A stretch of 64,000 nt of DNA from CAVWGP01 sp963754645 (GCA_963754645.1 CAVWGP010000001.1:434001-498000), one strand, 5' to 3'; positions 1 through 8,148 are shown, counted from the stretch's first letter. The notes: generated by a model from the sequence alone, not told the origin. Numbers and translations: made by a program.

Positions 1-196
1 CGAGGTCTTCGCCGAGGATGCGCAGGGCAAGCGGCGTGTCGCCAAGCTCGGGCGCCATCGCCACCGGCTGCCAGGCGCGCCGGATCCACTCGCCGCAAGC
101 CGTCGCCGGTCCGACCGCGGTCAACAGCGGATCGGGCGCCGGTACGGTTCGCCTGTCGTGGCCGCCGAAGCGCCGTGGCTTGTCTTGCGCCGTCAT
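1..196 (-). CDS. Rieske-type aromatic ring-hydroxylating dioxygenase, N-terminal part (cut by window edge)
   Basis: The reverse strand is open from an ATG at 196 to the left edge, giving 65 residues. The segment VGPATACGEWIRRAWQPVAM followed by LRILGEDL matches the start of phthalate 4,5-dioxygenase-like oxygenase subunits, where a GxxxGELxRRYWxPVA motif precedes the Rieske domain. The Rieske Cys and His ligands would lie beyond the edge and cannot be seen. Family members hydroxylate aromatic or heterocyclic carboxylic acids with electrons from a reductase. The gene diverges from the 5-oxoprolinase genes, with about 100 bp between the two starts. The N-terminal motif is convincing; substrate and completeness are unknown. 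Confidence 0.72.
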   Translation of the reverse strand, partial: MTAQDKPRRFGGHDRRTVPAPDPLLTAVGPATACGEWIRRAWQPVAMAPELGDTPLALRILGEDL

Positions 197-300
197 CGTC
201 GAGCTCCCGGGCTTTCCATCCGTCCGCGACTATACAGAGGCGCGATTTCGGCGGTAAAGCCATTGCGCTCGCTCCGTCTCAATCGCCGCCAGGGCAAGGC

Positions 301-1035
301 ATGGCCGATACCGACACACTCCGTTTCCTCGCCGCCGGCGATGCCGCGCTCGTCGTCGAATTCGGCCAGGTCGTGGACGAGGCGATCAACCGCCGGGTGC
401 TGGCGCTCGACCGGCGCCTCACCGCCCGCGCATTGCCCGGCGTGATCGAGGCGGTGCCGACCTACCGCTCGCTGCTGGTGCATTACGATCCCGCCGCGAT
501 CGGGCACGATGCGCTGACGCGCGAAATCCGCGCGCTGGCGCAGGGCCTCGACGCAGCGGCTGTGGCGGCGCGCGGCCGCCTGTGGCGCGTGCCGATCGCC
601 TATGGCGGCGAATACGGAATCGATCTCGAATTCGTCGCCGCGCATTGCAAGATGACGACGGACGACGTGATCCGCCGGCACCAGGCCTCAGAGTTCCGCG
701 TCTATATGATCGGCTTCTCGCCCGGCTTCGCCTATCTCGGAGGGCTCGATCCCAGCCTGTTCATATCGCGCCGCGCTTCGCCGCGCCCGGAAATCGCCGC
801 CGGCAGCGTCATCGTCGGCGGGCAACAAGGCGCCATCAATTCGGTCGATGCGCCCTCGGGCTGGCACATCCTGGGCCGCACGCCGGCGCGGCTGTTTCAT
901 TTGCGCCGCGACCCGCCCTTCATCTTCGCGACCGGCGACCGGCTGCGTTTTGCCGCCATCGCCCACGACCGTTTCGCGGCGCTGGCGCGCGCGGCCCATG
1001 CCGGCGAGATCGTCGCCGAGCTTGTCGAGCCATGA
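301..1035 (+). CDS. pxpB: 5-oxoprolinase subunit PxpB (KipI family)
   Basis: This 244-residue protein is a KipI/allophanate-hydrolase-subunit-1 family member. PxpA, PxpB and PxpC together cleave 5-oxoproline to glutamate using ATP. Visible hallmarks are the FSPGFAYLGGLDP loop in the middle and the later GSVIVGGQQGAINS and GWHILGRTP motifs. I chose the ATG at 301 because the protein then begins MADTDTLRFLAAGDAALVVEFG, the normal family start; the frame is open further upstream but that part has no homology I recognise. Its stop overlaps the pxpC start as ATGA, so the two are translationally coupled. A pxpA (LamB/YcsF) gene is not in the window. Confidence 0.9.
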   Translation: MADTDTLRFLAAGDAALVVEFGQVVDEAINRRVLALDRRLTARALPGVIEAVPTYRSLLVHYDPAAIGHDALTREIRALAQGLDAAAVAARGRLWRVPIAYGGEYGIDLEFVAAHCKMTTDDVIRRHQASEFRVYMIGFSPGFAYLGGLDPSLFISRRASPRPEIAAGSVIVGGQQGAINSVDAPSGWHILGRTPARLFHLRRDPPFIFATGDRLRFAAIAHDRFAALARAAHAGEIVAELVEP

Positions 1036-2060
1036 GCGGCGCGCTCGCCATTCTCGGCGGCGGCGCGCTATTGACGCTGCAAGATGCGGGGCGTTTGGGT
1101 TATCAGCGCTTCGGCGTTTCGCAGAGCGGCGCCATGGACCGAACGGCGCTCGCCATCGCCAATCGGCTGGTGGGCAATCCGCCGGACAGTGCCGTGATCG
1201 AGATCGCGCTCGCCGGCGGCGCGTTGCGCATCGAGGCCGACAGCGCGCGCCTGGCTCTCGCCGGCGCCGACATGCCGCTGAGCGCCGACGGGCGCACCGT
1301 GGCGCTCTATTGCAGCCACACCCTGCCGCGCGGCGCCACGCTCGCCGTCGGCGCCTGCCGCGCGGGCTTGCGCGCCTATCTCGCGGTCGAAGGCGGCTTC
1401 GCCGTGGCGCCCGAACTGGGCAGCCTTGCGACCGACAAGCGCAACGGCATCGGCGGCATGGGCGGCGGGCGCGCGCTCGACGCCGGCACGATGCTGCCGC
1501 TCAAACGCGATGCGGCATCGCCGCGCGGCGAAATCCTGCTGCCGCGTCCGCAATGGCCGGCCTATGACCGCGACATCCGCGTCGTGCTCGGCCCGCAAGA
1601 CGATTACTTCACCGCCGAGGGCATCGCCACCTTTCTCGGCTCGGACTACACGCTGACGCCGGCGGCGGACCGCATGGGCGGCCAGTTCGCCGGACCGCAA
1701 ATCACCCACGCCAAGGGCTATAACATCGTGTCCGACGGCATCGTGACCGGCTCGATCCAGGTGCCGGGCAGCGGCCAGCCGATCGTGATGATGGCCGACC
1801 GGCAGACGACGGGCGGCTATCCCAAGATCGCGACCGTCATCGGCGCCGATCAGCCGAAGCTCGCCCAATTGCGCCCGGGCGACGCGGTGCGCTTCCGCGC
1901 CGTTTCCGTTGCCGCGGCGCAGGAGGCGCGCCGGCAATGGCTGGAATGGCTCGCGGCGCTGCCGGAAAAATTCGTCCCGGCGCGCGAAATCGCGCTCGAC
2001 AGCGAGGCCCTGCTGGCGGCAAATCTCATCAGCGGCGCGATCGCGGGCGACGATATCTAG
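1032..2060 (+). CDS. pxpC: 5-oxoprolinase subunit PxpC (biotin-dependent carboxyltransferase-like family)
   Basis: A 342-residue KipA/allophanate-hydrolase-subunit-2 family protein. The N-terminus carries LTLQDAGRLGYQRFGVSQSG and MDRTALAIANRLVGN, diagnostic for this family, and the C-terminal half has the conserved GSIQVPGSGQPIVMMADRQT stretch followed by GGYPKIATVI. It works with PxpB, and with PxpA elsewhere, in ATP-dependent 5-oxoproline hydrolysis in the cytoplasm. The ATG at 1032 overlaps the pxpB stop by 4 bp. The Gfo/Idh/MocA gene starts 26 bp downstream and is probably cotranscribed. The length is normal and no motif appears broken. Confidence 0.9.
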   Translation: MSGALAILGGGALLTLQDAGRLGYQRFGVSQSGAMDRTALAIANRLVGNPPDSAVIEIALAGGALRIEADSARLALAGADMPLSADGRTVALYCSHTLPRGATLAVGACRAGLRAYLAVEGGFAVAPELGSLATDKRNGIGGMGGGRALDAGTMLPLKRDAASPRGEILLPRPQWPAYDRDIRVVLGPQDDYFTAEGIATFLGSDYTLTPAADRMGGQFAGPQITHAKGYNIVSDGIVTGSIQVPGSGQPIVMMADRQTTGGYPKIATVIGADQPKLAQLRPGDAVRFRAVSVAAAQEARRQWLEWLAALPEKFVPAREIALDSEALLAANLISGAIAGDDI

Positions 2061-2086
2061 ACGATTCCATTCAACGAGAGGACAGC

Positions 2087-3100
2087 ATGCTCAACGCAGC
2101 GATTATCGGCCTCGGCCGCTGGGGCCAACGGCTCGTGGATTCGGTACAAGGCGACGGGGCCGCGCCGAGCGGCACCGCGCCGAGCGCGGCGATCCGTTTC
2201 ACCCGCGCCGCGACGCGCTCGCCGGCCAAGGCCGCGGACTATGCCGCCAAGCACAAGCTCACGCTCGGCGCCGACTACGACGCCGTGCTGCGCGATCCGG
2301 CGATCGGCGCCGTCGTGCTGGCGACGCCGCACAGCCAGCACGCCGAGCAGATCGCGGCGGCGGCCAAGGCGGGCAAGCACGTGTTCTGCGACAAGCCCGT
2401 GACCATGACGCGCGCCAGCGCCGCCGCGTCCGCCGATACCTGCAAGCGGCACAATGTCGTGCTCGCGGCCGGCTTCAACCGGCGCTTCCTGCCCGCGACG
2501 GCCGAGCTGAAGCGCATGATCGCAGCCGGCGAGCTCGGCACGATCATGCATCTCGAGGGAAACTTCTCGGGCAGCGGCGCGCTCGGCTATGCGCCGGGCA
2601 TGTGGCGCGCCGACGCGAACGAAAGCCCCGCCGGCGGCATGACGGGCATGGGCATCCACGTCATCGACGCCTTCATCAATCTCGCCGGCAAGCTCGCCTC
2701 GGTGCGCTGCGAGAGCCGCCGCTTGGCGCTCAAGATCGATATGGACGACACGACGCATGCGACGCTGCGTTTCGCCTCGGGCGCCTCGGGCTATATCGGC
2801 ACGATCGCGGCGACCGGGCGCGCGACGCGCATCCAGGTTTTCGGCAGCAAGGGCTGGGCCGCCATGCCCGACAGCGAAACGCTCGAAACCGCCGATCTCG
2901 CCGGCGCGGTCAAGCGGCGCGAATTTCCCAAGACCGACACCGAGCGCCGCGAGCTCGAAGCCTTCGCCGCCGCGGTCGCTGGCAAGGCCGCCTACCCGGT
3001 GACGATCGACGAGACGATCCACGGCGTCGCGGTGATGGAAGCGTGCCTGATATCCGCCGGCAAGGACGGCGAGCGGGTCATGGTGGCGCACGGCGGCTAG
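2087..3100 (+). CDS. Gfo/Idh/MocA family NAD(P)-dependent oxidoreductase
   Basis: A 337-residue cytoplasmic dehydrogenase. The N-terminus has the Rossmann motif GLGRWGQ, and the HVFCDKPVT segment near residue 105 carries the EKP-type lysine (here DKP) conserved in the family. The C-terminal half is the mixed alpha/beta GFO_IDH_MocA_C domain. The ATG at 2087 has a GAGAGG Shine-Dalgarno 6 bp upstream. After the first strand there is a small proline/alanine-rich insertion made of a short tandem repeat (GCGCCGAGCGGC-like, about 2156-2188), unusual for the family. Substrates are typically sugars, polyols or imines and cannot be deduced here. It probably shares a transcript with pxpBC. Confidence 0.85.
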   Translation: MLNAAIIGLGRWGQRLVDSVQGDGAAPSGTAPSAAIRFTRAATRSPAKAADYAAKHKLTLGADYDAVLRDPAIGAVVLATPHSQHAEQIAAAAKAGKHVFCDKPVTMTRASAAASADTCKRHNVVLAAGFNRRFLPATAELKRMIAAGELGTIMHLEGNFSGSGALGYAPGMWRADANESPAGGMTGMGIHVIDAFINLAGKLASVRCESRRLALKIDMDDTTHATLRFASGASGYIGTIAATGRATRIQVFGSKGWAAMPDSETLETADLAGAVKRREFPKTDTERRELEAFAAAVAGKAAYPVTIDETIHGVAVMEACLISAGKDGERVMVAHGG

Positions 3101-3144
3101 ATCGGCGGCGACCAGCTCGCCCGGCGGGAAATTCTTCAACGATT

Positions 3145-3222
3145 CCCGAAGATGCTCATTTCGGCGGATGAGCATCTTCGGGCGGGACATGAGCATCTTC
3201 GGCGCGCGATGAGCACCTTCGG
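3145..3222. repeat. Short palindrome plus direct-repeat array, ATGAGCATCTTCGG unit
   Basis: CCCGAAGATGCTCAT (3145-3159) and ATGAGCATCTTCGGG (3168-3182) form a perfect 15-bp inverted repeat around an 8-nt spacer. Two more direct copies follow, at 3189-3202 and, with one change (ATGAGCACCTTCGG), at 3209-3222. The copies lie 20-21 bp apart, close to two helical turns. The same layout of one inverted and three direct copies recurs at 16321-16396 with ATGATCATCTTCG. No ORF runs through the array. Confidence 0.8.
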
Positions 3223-3326
3223 CGGCGCGCCCGGCGGGAGCATGATCGGCCGCGAGCCGCGCCGTGGCGTGCCGCCTCGTCGTCGGCTGACGGCGTCGCC
3301 GGAACGGATTGCGCCAACAGCGCCGC

Positions 3327-3502
3327 CGAAGGCCGCCAAGTTTCGGTATTGAGAGTTGGCGGCCTTCGCAAGCATTGCCAACGCCACAATATGTCGTGGA
3401 CTATGGGAGTAAGACATCAAGGCCTTGGGGTTGAATGCGCCGCGTCGGCCCAGATTCAATCGAAGGCCGCCAAAATTCCCGCTTCGAGGTTGGCGGCCTT
3501 CG
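3327..3502. repeat. Two identical-arm hairpins of the CGAAGGCCGCCAA family
   Basis: Two copies of CGAAGGCCGCCAA, a 16-nt spacer, and TTGGCGGCCTTCG lie at 3327-3368 and 3461-3502. In both the 13-bp arms are perfect and the spacer is exactly 16 nt. The spacers differ (GTTTCGGTATTGAGAG versus AATTCCCGCTTCGAGG). A third, partly decayed member is at 16494-16533, with spacer GTTCAGGTATTGGGAT, clearly related to the first. I read these as REP-like elements. Confidence 0.8.
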
Positions 3503-3850
3503 GCGCCGGCGCCGGCGGCCAGTGCCGCCGTCGATCCGGCACCCCGCCGCTGCGATCGGAATTTTGCCCGTCATGGCGTAGGCGTGGGGCTCCGACCAAC
3601 GGCCCTGGACAATGACCGGCAGTCGCGGCGTAGCGGCGCGCGGCGCAATCATCGCCGAGCCCGCCGTGATCGGCCGCGCGGTCGGCGTCGGCGAAGCGGA
3701 CGTCCTCGCGGCGGTTGCCGCGCTGCGTCGCCTGTTGCGGGGCGCCTGCGAACCCGGCGCGGGCCATCAAGGCATGGCGCAACCGGATCAAGCCGGCGAA
3801 GAAGAATAAAATAAAGGGTCGTCCCCTTTTCCACGTGACTGACGTCGCGA
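3503..3850. other. Intergenic stretch without a supportable gene
   Basis: GC-rich sequence between the hairpin pair and the VapC remnant. Several frames are open on both strands, as expected at this base composition, but none has a plausible start with ribosome-binding site or recognisable protein motifs. At its right end is an AAAGGG/CCCTTT hairpin, listed separately. Confidence 0.5.
3806..3830 (-). terminator. Terminator-like AAAGGG/CCCTTT hairpin downstream of the vapC remnant
   Basis: On the reverse strand AAAGGG, a 5-nt loop (GACGA), CCCTTT and then ATTTTATT follow the VapC stop by about 20 bp, which fits a weak intrinsic terminator. A near copy with the same orientation and a 7-nt loop is at 5677-5695, so it may instead be part of a mobile-element end. 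Confidence 0.45.
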
Positions 3851-4057
3851 TCAGTTCTTCTTCTTCGGCACAAATCGGACGCCGGGAAGGCCCTCGAACT
3901 GCCGGTCGCAAGTGAGCAGGTCGGCGCTATTGGCGAGCGCGGTGGCGTAGACGATGGCATCCGCGGTCGCCAACTTGTGCCGCGCGCACAGCTCCGCCGC
4001 CGACAGGGCGGTGGCCGTGCCTACAATCTGAAAGGTCGAACGGAACTTCGCTGTTCT
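3851..4057 (-). pseudogene. VapC-type PIN-domain toxin, C-terminal remnant
   Basis: The reverse frame ending at 3851 encodes AAELCARHKLATADAIVYAT, then LLTCDRQFEGLPGVRF, the C-terminal half of a PIN-domain ribonuclease. The acidic residues of TADAIVYATA and LLTCD, which help bind metal in intact VapC, are kept. An in-frame TAG at 4058-4060 and the lack of any start leave only about 60 recognisable residues. The N-terminal half with the first catalytic Asp is gone, and no antitoxin gene lies beside it. It is very unlikely to be functional. Confidence 0.7.
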
Positions 4058-4081
4058 CTAGATAACAGTGGCGCGGCATAT

Positions 4082-4262
4082 TCAAGAATCGATCAGCTTC
4101 GCGATCTCCTCGATCCCGCGAACGCACACATATTCACGATTGTATCCGAGCACTCCCTTGTCACGGAATTTGTTGAGGATCGTGCTCACAACCGGTCTGC
4201 TCGCTCCCACGAGGACGGCCAACTCCTGTTGTGTGAGGCGAAGGTGTTGTCCGAAGCCATGA
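4082..4262 (-). pseudogene. Crp/Fnr-type regulator, C-terminal winged-helix remnant
   Basis: The last 60 residues of this reverse frame read LRLTQQELAVLVGASRPVVS, then TILNKFRDKGVL, which is the helix-turn-helix of Crp/Fnr regulators (TQEELAxLxGASRxTVS...LRxxG). The frame stays open upstream, but the preceding residues are arginine-rich and belong to overlapping transposase debris, so the cyclic-nucleotide-binding domain is missing. The piece has lower G+C than its surroundings, hinting at foreign origin. I treat it as a decayed regulator; a short DNA-binding peptide cannot be excluded. Confidence 0.6.
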
Positions 4263-4336
4263 TTGCAGCGAGTCGCGACACGCCTGAAAGCGGAAAGTCT
4301 CGGCAGCCGTCGTCGTCGGTTAACGCGAATTTGCCG

Positions 4337-4503
4337 GGCGTCCGCGCGGCCGATATGCGAGCGAGCGCCCGGCCTGCTTCCCGAGCCGGCGGACGAACCC
4401 GTCGCTGCCGCAGGGCAGGCCCTTCTCGGTGTTGCGGCGGAGCAGCGCCAGCGCGTCCGGCGCGTCCCGTTCCGCGAGCCAAGCCGACCAGTCGCCGATC
4501 TCG
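4337..4503 (-). pseudogene. REP-associated tyrosine transposase (RayT/TnpA-REP) C-terminal fragment
   Basis: The reverse strand encodes DWSAWLAERDAPDALALLRR, then NTEKGLPCGSDGFVRRLGKQ and a basic YRPRGRP tail. RayT (Y1/IS200-like) proteins end with this pattern: RxxTxxGxPxGxxxFxxxLExxxGRxLRPxxxGRP. The catalytic HUH and Tyr domain is absent. The tail is duplicated about 350 bp away at 4684-4741. Given the palindromic elements just upstream, this is probably the relic of a REP-mobilising transposase. Confidence 0.6.
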
Positions 4504-4683
4504 CTGAGTCGAATTTGGGCGCTAGGCTATTCCGGCCGGGGCTGCGGCAAGACCGCAAGTCGATGTCGCCGAGGCGCTCGGCGATGGAAAAGTCTCCCCC
4601 GGCGCACCAGGGACGCAGCCCGATTCTCCGCGCCGTTGCAGCGCTCGCCGACGCCAGGATAGGCGCCGTCGCCGCTCGTTTTA

Positions 4684-4741
4684 GCACGGGCGTCCGCGCG
4701 GCCGATATGCGAGCAAGCGCCCGGCCTGCTTACCGAGGGGC
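4684..4741 (-). pseudogene. Second RayT C-terminal tail abutting the IS3 remnant
   Basis: Reverse-strand codons give PLGKQAGRLLAYRPRGRPC and a stop, a near copy of the tail at 4337-4389. The preceding bases already belong to the IS3-type transposase end (NPYDSA motif), so the two elements are directly joined. Only about 19 residues remain. Confidence 0.5.
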
Positions 4742-5560
4742 GCATGAATTCTCCGCCTGGCGCTGTCGTAGGGATTGACGCGGCCCTGCTGGGCTGGATG
4801 TCGTGCGGCGTTGAGCAGCGCCGGTGTAGTCGCCGCACGCGTTTGCGCGCCGCGATCGGAGTGGTGGATCAGGCTGCCAGGCAGCGGATGGCGCGCCACC
4901 AGCGCCATGGTCGAGCGCCGCCGAAGCGAGGCTCGCCTGCAGATGCGTCGTCCAACGCCCAGCCGACACGCGGCGGTTGAAGGCATCCAGCACGACGGCG
5001 AGGTAGGCGAACTCCTCGAGCAAGCGGACGTAGGTGATGTCCGCCACCCAGAGATGGTCGATGCCGCTCAGCACCATGCCGCGCGCCGGTTCGATACCAC
5101 GCGCCAGCCGTGGCGCGAGTTGGTCGTGAGCGGCACGAACGGCTCGCTTCCTCAGGCATAGCAGATTGTCCTGCGCGCATCAGGCGCAGCACGCGCTCGT
5201 GGTTCGCCGACCAGAGCGTCGCGCTGCAGCTGCGCCGCGATCCGGCGGTAGCCGTAGTGCGGAGCGCAAGCGCAACGACGTTGATCGCGTCGCGCACGCG
5301 GTCTCCTGCGCGGCGCCGATGCGCAATGGCGGTAGTAGCCGGCCCGGCACGTCGGCGAGAGCGCACATCGGCTCGATCGTGGGCCGCTTGCGCAGCGGTG
5401 GCGTCACGCATCGATGAGCGCGTAGACCGCGTCGCGCCAGGCCCGGCGCTCGGCCGGCGTGTTCCCGACTGGCCGCAAGGCTTGACGAAAAAAATCGAGA
5501 TCGACGTGCGCTGGCCGATTTGCGTCCAGCTCGGCTATCCGCGCTCGCCGCGTGAAGAAG
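4742..5560 (-). pseudogene. IS3-family transposase (orfA end plus orfB), multiply frameshifted
   Basis: Reading the reverse strand across several frames recovers an IS3-group transposase: RIAELDANRPAHVDLDFFRQ (end of orfA), YGYRRIAAQLQRD (HTH_21 region), GIDHLWVADITYVRLLEEFA (first catalytic Asp), LPGSLIHHSDRGAQ (second Asp) and NPYDSA with a following E (third acidic residue). The pieces need at least three frame changes, so no functional DDE integrase can be made. No clean terminal inverted repeats are visible. This is old debris, distinct from the single-base breaks found in other genes of the window. Confidence 0.8.
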
Positions 5561-5676
5561 CGCCTACGCGTCGGTTGCTGCCTGCGTCTCATGATGGGGA
5601 CGCGCGGCGACGCAGCCGGCTTGCGCGGCCAAACGCGGTGGCGCAGCTCGTGCCCACCAAGCCGGCGTCGAAAAAT

Positions 5677-5695
5677 AAAGGGTTGCGTCCCCTTT
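5677..5695 (-). terminator. Second AAAGGG/CCCTTT hairpin
   Basis: On the reverse strand AAAGGG, a 7-nt loop, CCCTTT and ATTTTTC follow one another. It is close in sequence and identical in orientation to the hairpin at 3806-3830. The pair brackets the decayed 3.85-5.6 kb zone, so it may mark element ends rather than true termination. Confidence 0.4.
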
Positions 5696-5761
5696 ATCAA
5701 TGCTCTTGCGTGGGGGACAGGGTGGAAAGGCCGAGGCAATGCAGACCGAACAAGCCCGCTC

Positions 5762-6529
5762 TTAGTGCCGCACGCGTTCGTCGGCGCGCATTTTGCGTTC
5801 CAGCCGGCGCACGAAGTGCGAGACGATCAGGATCAGCACGAGATATTCGACCACGAGGACGGTGTAGATTTCGAGCGGCCGGTATTCGGTGACGACGAGA
5901 TCGTTGGCGCGGCGCGTCAGTTCGGAGAGGCCGATGACCGAGACCAGCGACGAGGCCTTGAGCATGTAGATGAATTGGTTGCCGAGCGGCGGCAGGATGC
6001 GGCGGATCGCTTGCGGCAAAACGACGAAGCGCATCTTCTGGACATAGCGCAGGCCGAGCAAATCGGCGGCCTCGGTCTGGCCGCGATCGATCGATTGTAT
6101 GCCGGCGCGGAAAATTTCCGCCTCGAAAGCGCTGTCGGACAGCGCCAGCGCCAACACACCGGCGGTGAACACGTCAAGATTGAGGCCCATGATGACCGGC
6201 AGGCCGTAATAGACCCAAATCAGCATGACGAGCATCGGCACCGCGCGAAATCCCTCGACATAGACGCGGTTGAATGCGCGGGCGAAACGATTGCGCGACA
6301 TCCCCGCCAGCGCCACCGCCATGCCGAGCACGACGGAGAACGCCAGCGCCGACAGGGTCAGCAGCACCGTGTATTGCAGGCCGGAGACGAGAAAGAGGAG
6401 ATTGGTTTGTCCTTTCTCGGTATTGGGCGAAACGACATGCCAGCCCCAGCTATACTGCGCGCAGGCGCCGAGCGTGGCGACTAGACCGAGAGCAATGACG
6501 ATGCGTCCGAAGCGTCCGGCCCGGGTCAT
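5762..6529 (-). CDS. Amino-acid ABC transporter permease (HisM/GlnP-type)
   Basis: A 255-residue integral membrane protein with five or more hydrophobic segments. The cytoplasmic EAA-type loop AADLLGLRYVQKMRFVVLPQ followed by AIRRILPPLGNQF is typical of polar-amino-acid permeases (His/Glu/Gln/Arg group). The N-terminus resembles a lipoprotein signal (ALGLVATLGAC), but the family normally has a membrane-spanning segment there. The ATG at 6529 overlaps the stop of the GMC oxidoreductase gene by 4 bp, implying one transcript. No matching ATPase, second permease or binding protein lies nearby, so it must borrow partners or is the remnant of a larger locus. Confidence 0.85.
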   Translation of the reverse strand: MTRAGRFGRIVIALGLVATLGACAQYSWGWHVVSPNTEKGQTNLLFLVSGLQYTVLLTLSALAFSVVLGMAVALAGMSRNRFARAFNRVYVEGFRAVPMLVMLIWVYYGLPVIMGLNLDVFTAGVLALALSDSAFEAEIFRAGIQSIDRGQTEAADLLGLRYVQKMRFVVLPQAIRRILPPLGNQFIYMLKASSLVSVIGLSELTRRANDLVVTEYRPLEIYTVLVVEYLVLILIVSHFVRRLERKMRADERVRH

Positions 6530-8148
6530 CCCGCCCGCTCCCGCAACACCATCGCCGCGCCCTTTTCCGCGATCATCATGGTCGGCGCGTTCGTGTTGCC
6601 CGAGGTGATCGTCGGCATGATCGATGCATCGACGACGCGCAGCCCGGCGAGGCCGCGCACGCGCAGGCGGTCGTCGACCACGGCCATGGAATCGGCACCC
6701 ATTTTGCAGGTGCCGACGGGGTGGAAGATCGTCGTGCCGATATCGCCCGCGGCTTTGGCGAGCTCCTCATCGGTGGCGAGGCTGGCGCCGGGGCGGAATT
6801 CCTCGGGCGCGAATTTCGCCAGCGCGGGCGCCGCCGCGATGCGGCGCGTCAGGCGGATCGCCTCGGCCGCGATCCGCCGGTCCTCGGGATCGGCGAGATA
6901 GTTCGGCCTGATGATCGGCGGCGCCTTGGCGTCGGCGTTGCGCAGGCGCACTTCGCCCCGGCTGCGCGGCCGCAGATTGCACACCGAGGCGGTGAAGGCC
7001 GGGAACGGGTGCAGCGGATCGCCGAACTTGTCGAGGCTCAAGGGCTGCACGTGATATTCGACATTGGGCGTCTCGAAACTCGCATCGGTCTTGGCGAAGG
7101 CGCCGAGCTGCGACGGCGCCATGGTGAGCGGCCCGCGCTTCAACAGGAAATATTCCAGCCCCATGCCGATGCGGCCGACCAGGCTGTTGGCGCGCTCGTT
7201 CATCGTGCGCGTGTTGCGCACCTTGTAGGCGCAGCGGATTTGCAGATGGTCCTGCAAATTGCCGCCGACGCCGGGCAGATCGTGGCGCACGGCGATGCCG
7301 TGCCGGATCAGCGCATCGCCGGGCCCGATGCCCGAGAGTTGCAGAAGATGCGGCGAGCCGATGGCGCCGGCGGCGAGGATCACTTCGCCGCTCGCTTCGG
7401 CCGAGGTCGCCGTGTCGCCGCGCCAAAATTCGATGCCGATGCAGCGCTTGCCGTCGAAGCGCAGGGCCTTGGCTTGGGCGTGGGTCAGCACCGTGAGATT
7501 GGGCCGGCGCGCGATGGGATGGAGAAATCCGCTGGCCGCGTTCCAGCGCACGCCGCGTCTTTGGTTGACCAGGAAATAGCCGCAGCCTTCGTTGTCGCCG
7601 CGGTTGAAATCTTCGGTCTTCCGAATGCCGGTTTCGGCGCAAGCCTCGCGGAACGCGTCGAGGATTTCCCACGACAGGCGCTGGCCTTCGACGCGCCATT
7701 CGCCGCCCGCGCCATGCGCATCGTCGGCGCCCGCGGCGTAGTCCTCATGGCGCTTGAAATAGGGCAGCACGTCGTCCCAGCCCCAGCCATCATTGCCCAT
7801 CTGGCGCCACTGGTCGTAGTCGCGCGCCTGGCCGCGCAGATAGAGCATGCCGTTGATCGACGAGCAGCCGCCCAGCACGCGGCCGCGCGGATAGTTGAGC
7901 GCGCGGCCGTTGAGCCCCGGCTCCGGCTCGGTCTTGAAGCACCAATCGGTGCGCGGATTGTTCTGGGTCTTGAGATAGCCGACCGGAATTTTGATCCAGA
8001 TGTAGTCGTCCTTGCCGCCGGCCTCGAGCAGCAGGACTTTGATCGCCGGATCGGCCGAAAGCCGGTTCGCCAGCACGCAGCCCGCCGAACCGGCGCCGAC
8101 GACGATGTAATCGAACGGCCCGATGGAGGCCGGCGCGGCGGTCGTCAT
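6526..8148 (-). CDS. GMC family FAD-dependent oxidoreductase (choline dehydrogenase-like)
   Basis: A 540-residue glucose-methanol-choline oxidoreductase. The N-terminal ADP-binding fold is YIVVGAGSAGCVLANRL. GMC signature 1 appears as GRVLGGCSSINGMLYLRG, signature 2 as AGAIGSPHLLQLSGIGP. The C-terminal catalytic region has IFHPVGTCKMG (active-site His) and GNTNAP (Asn). Such enzymes oxidise choline, aliphatic alcohols or polyethylene glycol with FAD and usually pass electrons to the respiratory chain. Without betaine-aldehyde dehydrogenase or betI nearby, choline specificity is only a guess. The downstream permease is translationally coupled to it. Confidence 0.92.
   Translation of the reverse strand: MTTAAPASIGPFDYIVVGAGSAGCVLANRLSADPAIKVLLLEAGGKDDYIWIKIPVGYLKTQNNPRTDWCFKTEPEPGLNGRALNYPRGRVLGGCSSINGMLYLRGQARDYDQWRQMGNDGWGWDDVLPYFKRHEDYAAGADDAHGAGGEWRVEGQRLSWEILDAFREACAETGIRKTEDFNRGDNEGCGYFLVNQRRGVRWNAASGFLHPIARRPNLTVLTHAQAKALRFDGKRCIGIEFWRGDTATSAEASGEVILAAGAIGSPHLLQLSGIGPGDALIRHGIAVRHDLPGVGGNLQDHLQIRCAYKVRNTRTMNERANSLVGRIGMGLEYFLLKRGPLTMAPSQLGAFAKTDASFETPNVEYHVQPLSLDKFGDPLHPFPAFTASVCNLRPRSRGEVRLRNADAKAPPIIRPNYLADPEDRRIAAEAIRLTRRIAAAPALAKFAPEEFRPGASLATDEELAKAAGDIGTTIFHPVGTCKMGADSMAVVDDRLRVRGLAGLRVVDASIMPTITSGNTNAPTMMIAEKGAAMVLRERAG

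Larger units (their letters stand above)
4337..4741. repeat. Direct repeat of about 51 bp (4337-4389 and 4688-4740)
   Basis: Both copies read GGGCGTCCGCGCGGCCGATA onward through GCGCCCGGCCTGCTT and differ at two positions. They encode the same RayT C-terminal tail on the reverse strand (GKQAGRSLAYRPRGRP versus GKQAGRLLAYRPRGRP). Either two related elements inserted side by side, or a duplication accompanied the IS3 insertion. Confidence 0.75.

Noticed and set aside
3145..3222. CRISPR or coding tandem repeat (MSIFGRD-like translation)
   Set aside because: Spacing of 20-21 bp is not a multiple of three, units are only 14 bp and there are no spacers of CRISPR length.
3612..3809. Small forward ORF with ATG at 3612
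   Set aside because: No ribosome-binding site and no family resemblance; several frames are open here by base composition alone.
5762..6529. Lipoprotein reading of the permease N-terminus (LGAC)
   Set aside because: The rest is a polytopic permease; a lipobox in its first membrane segment is coincidental.
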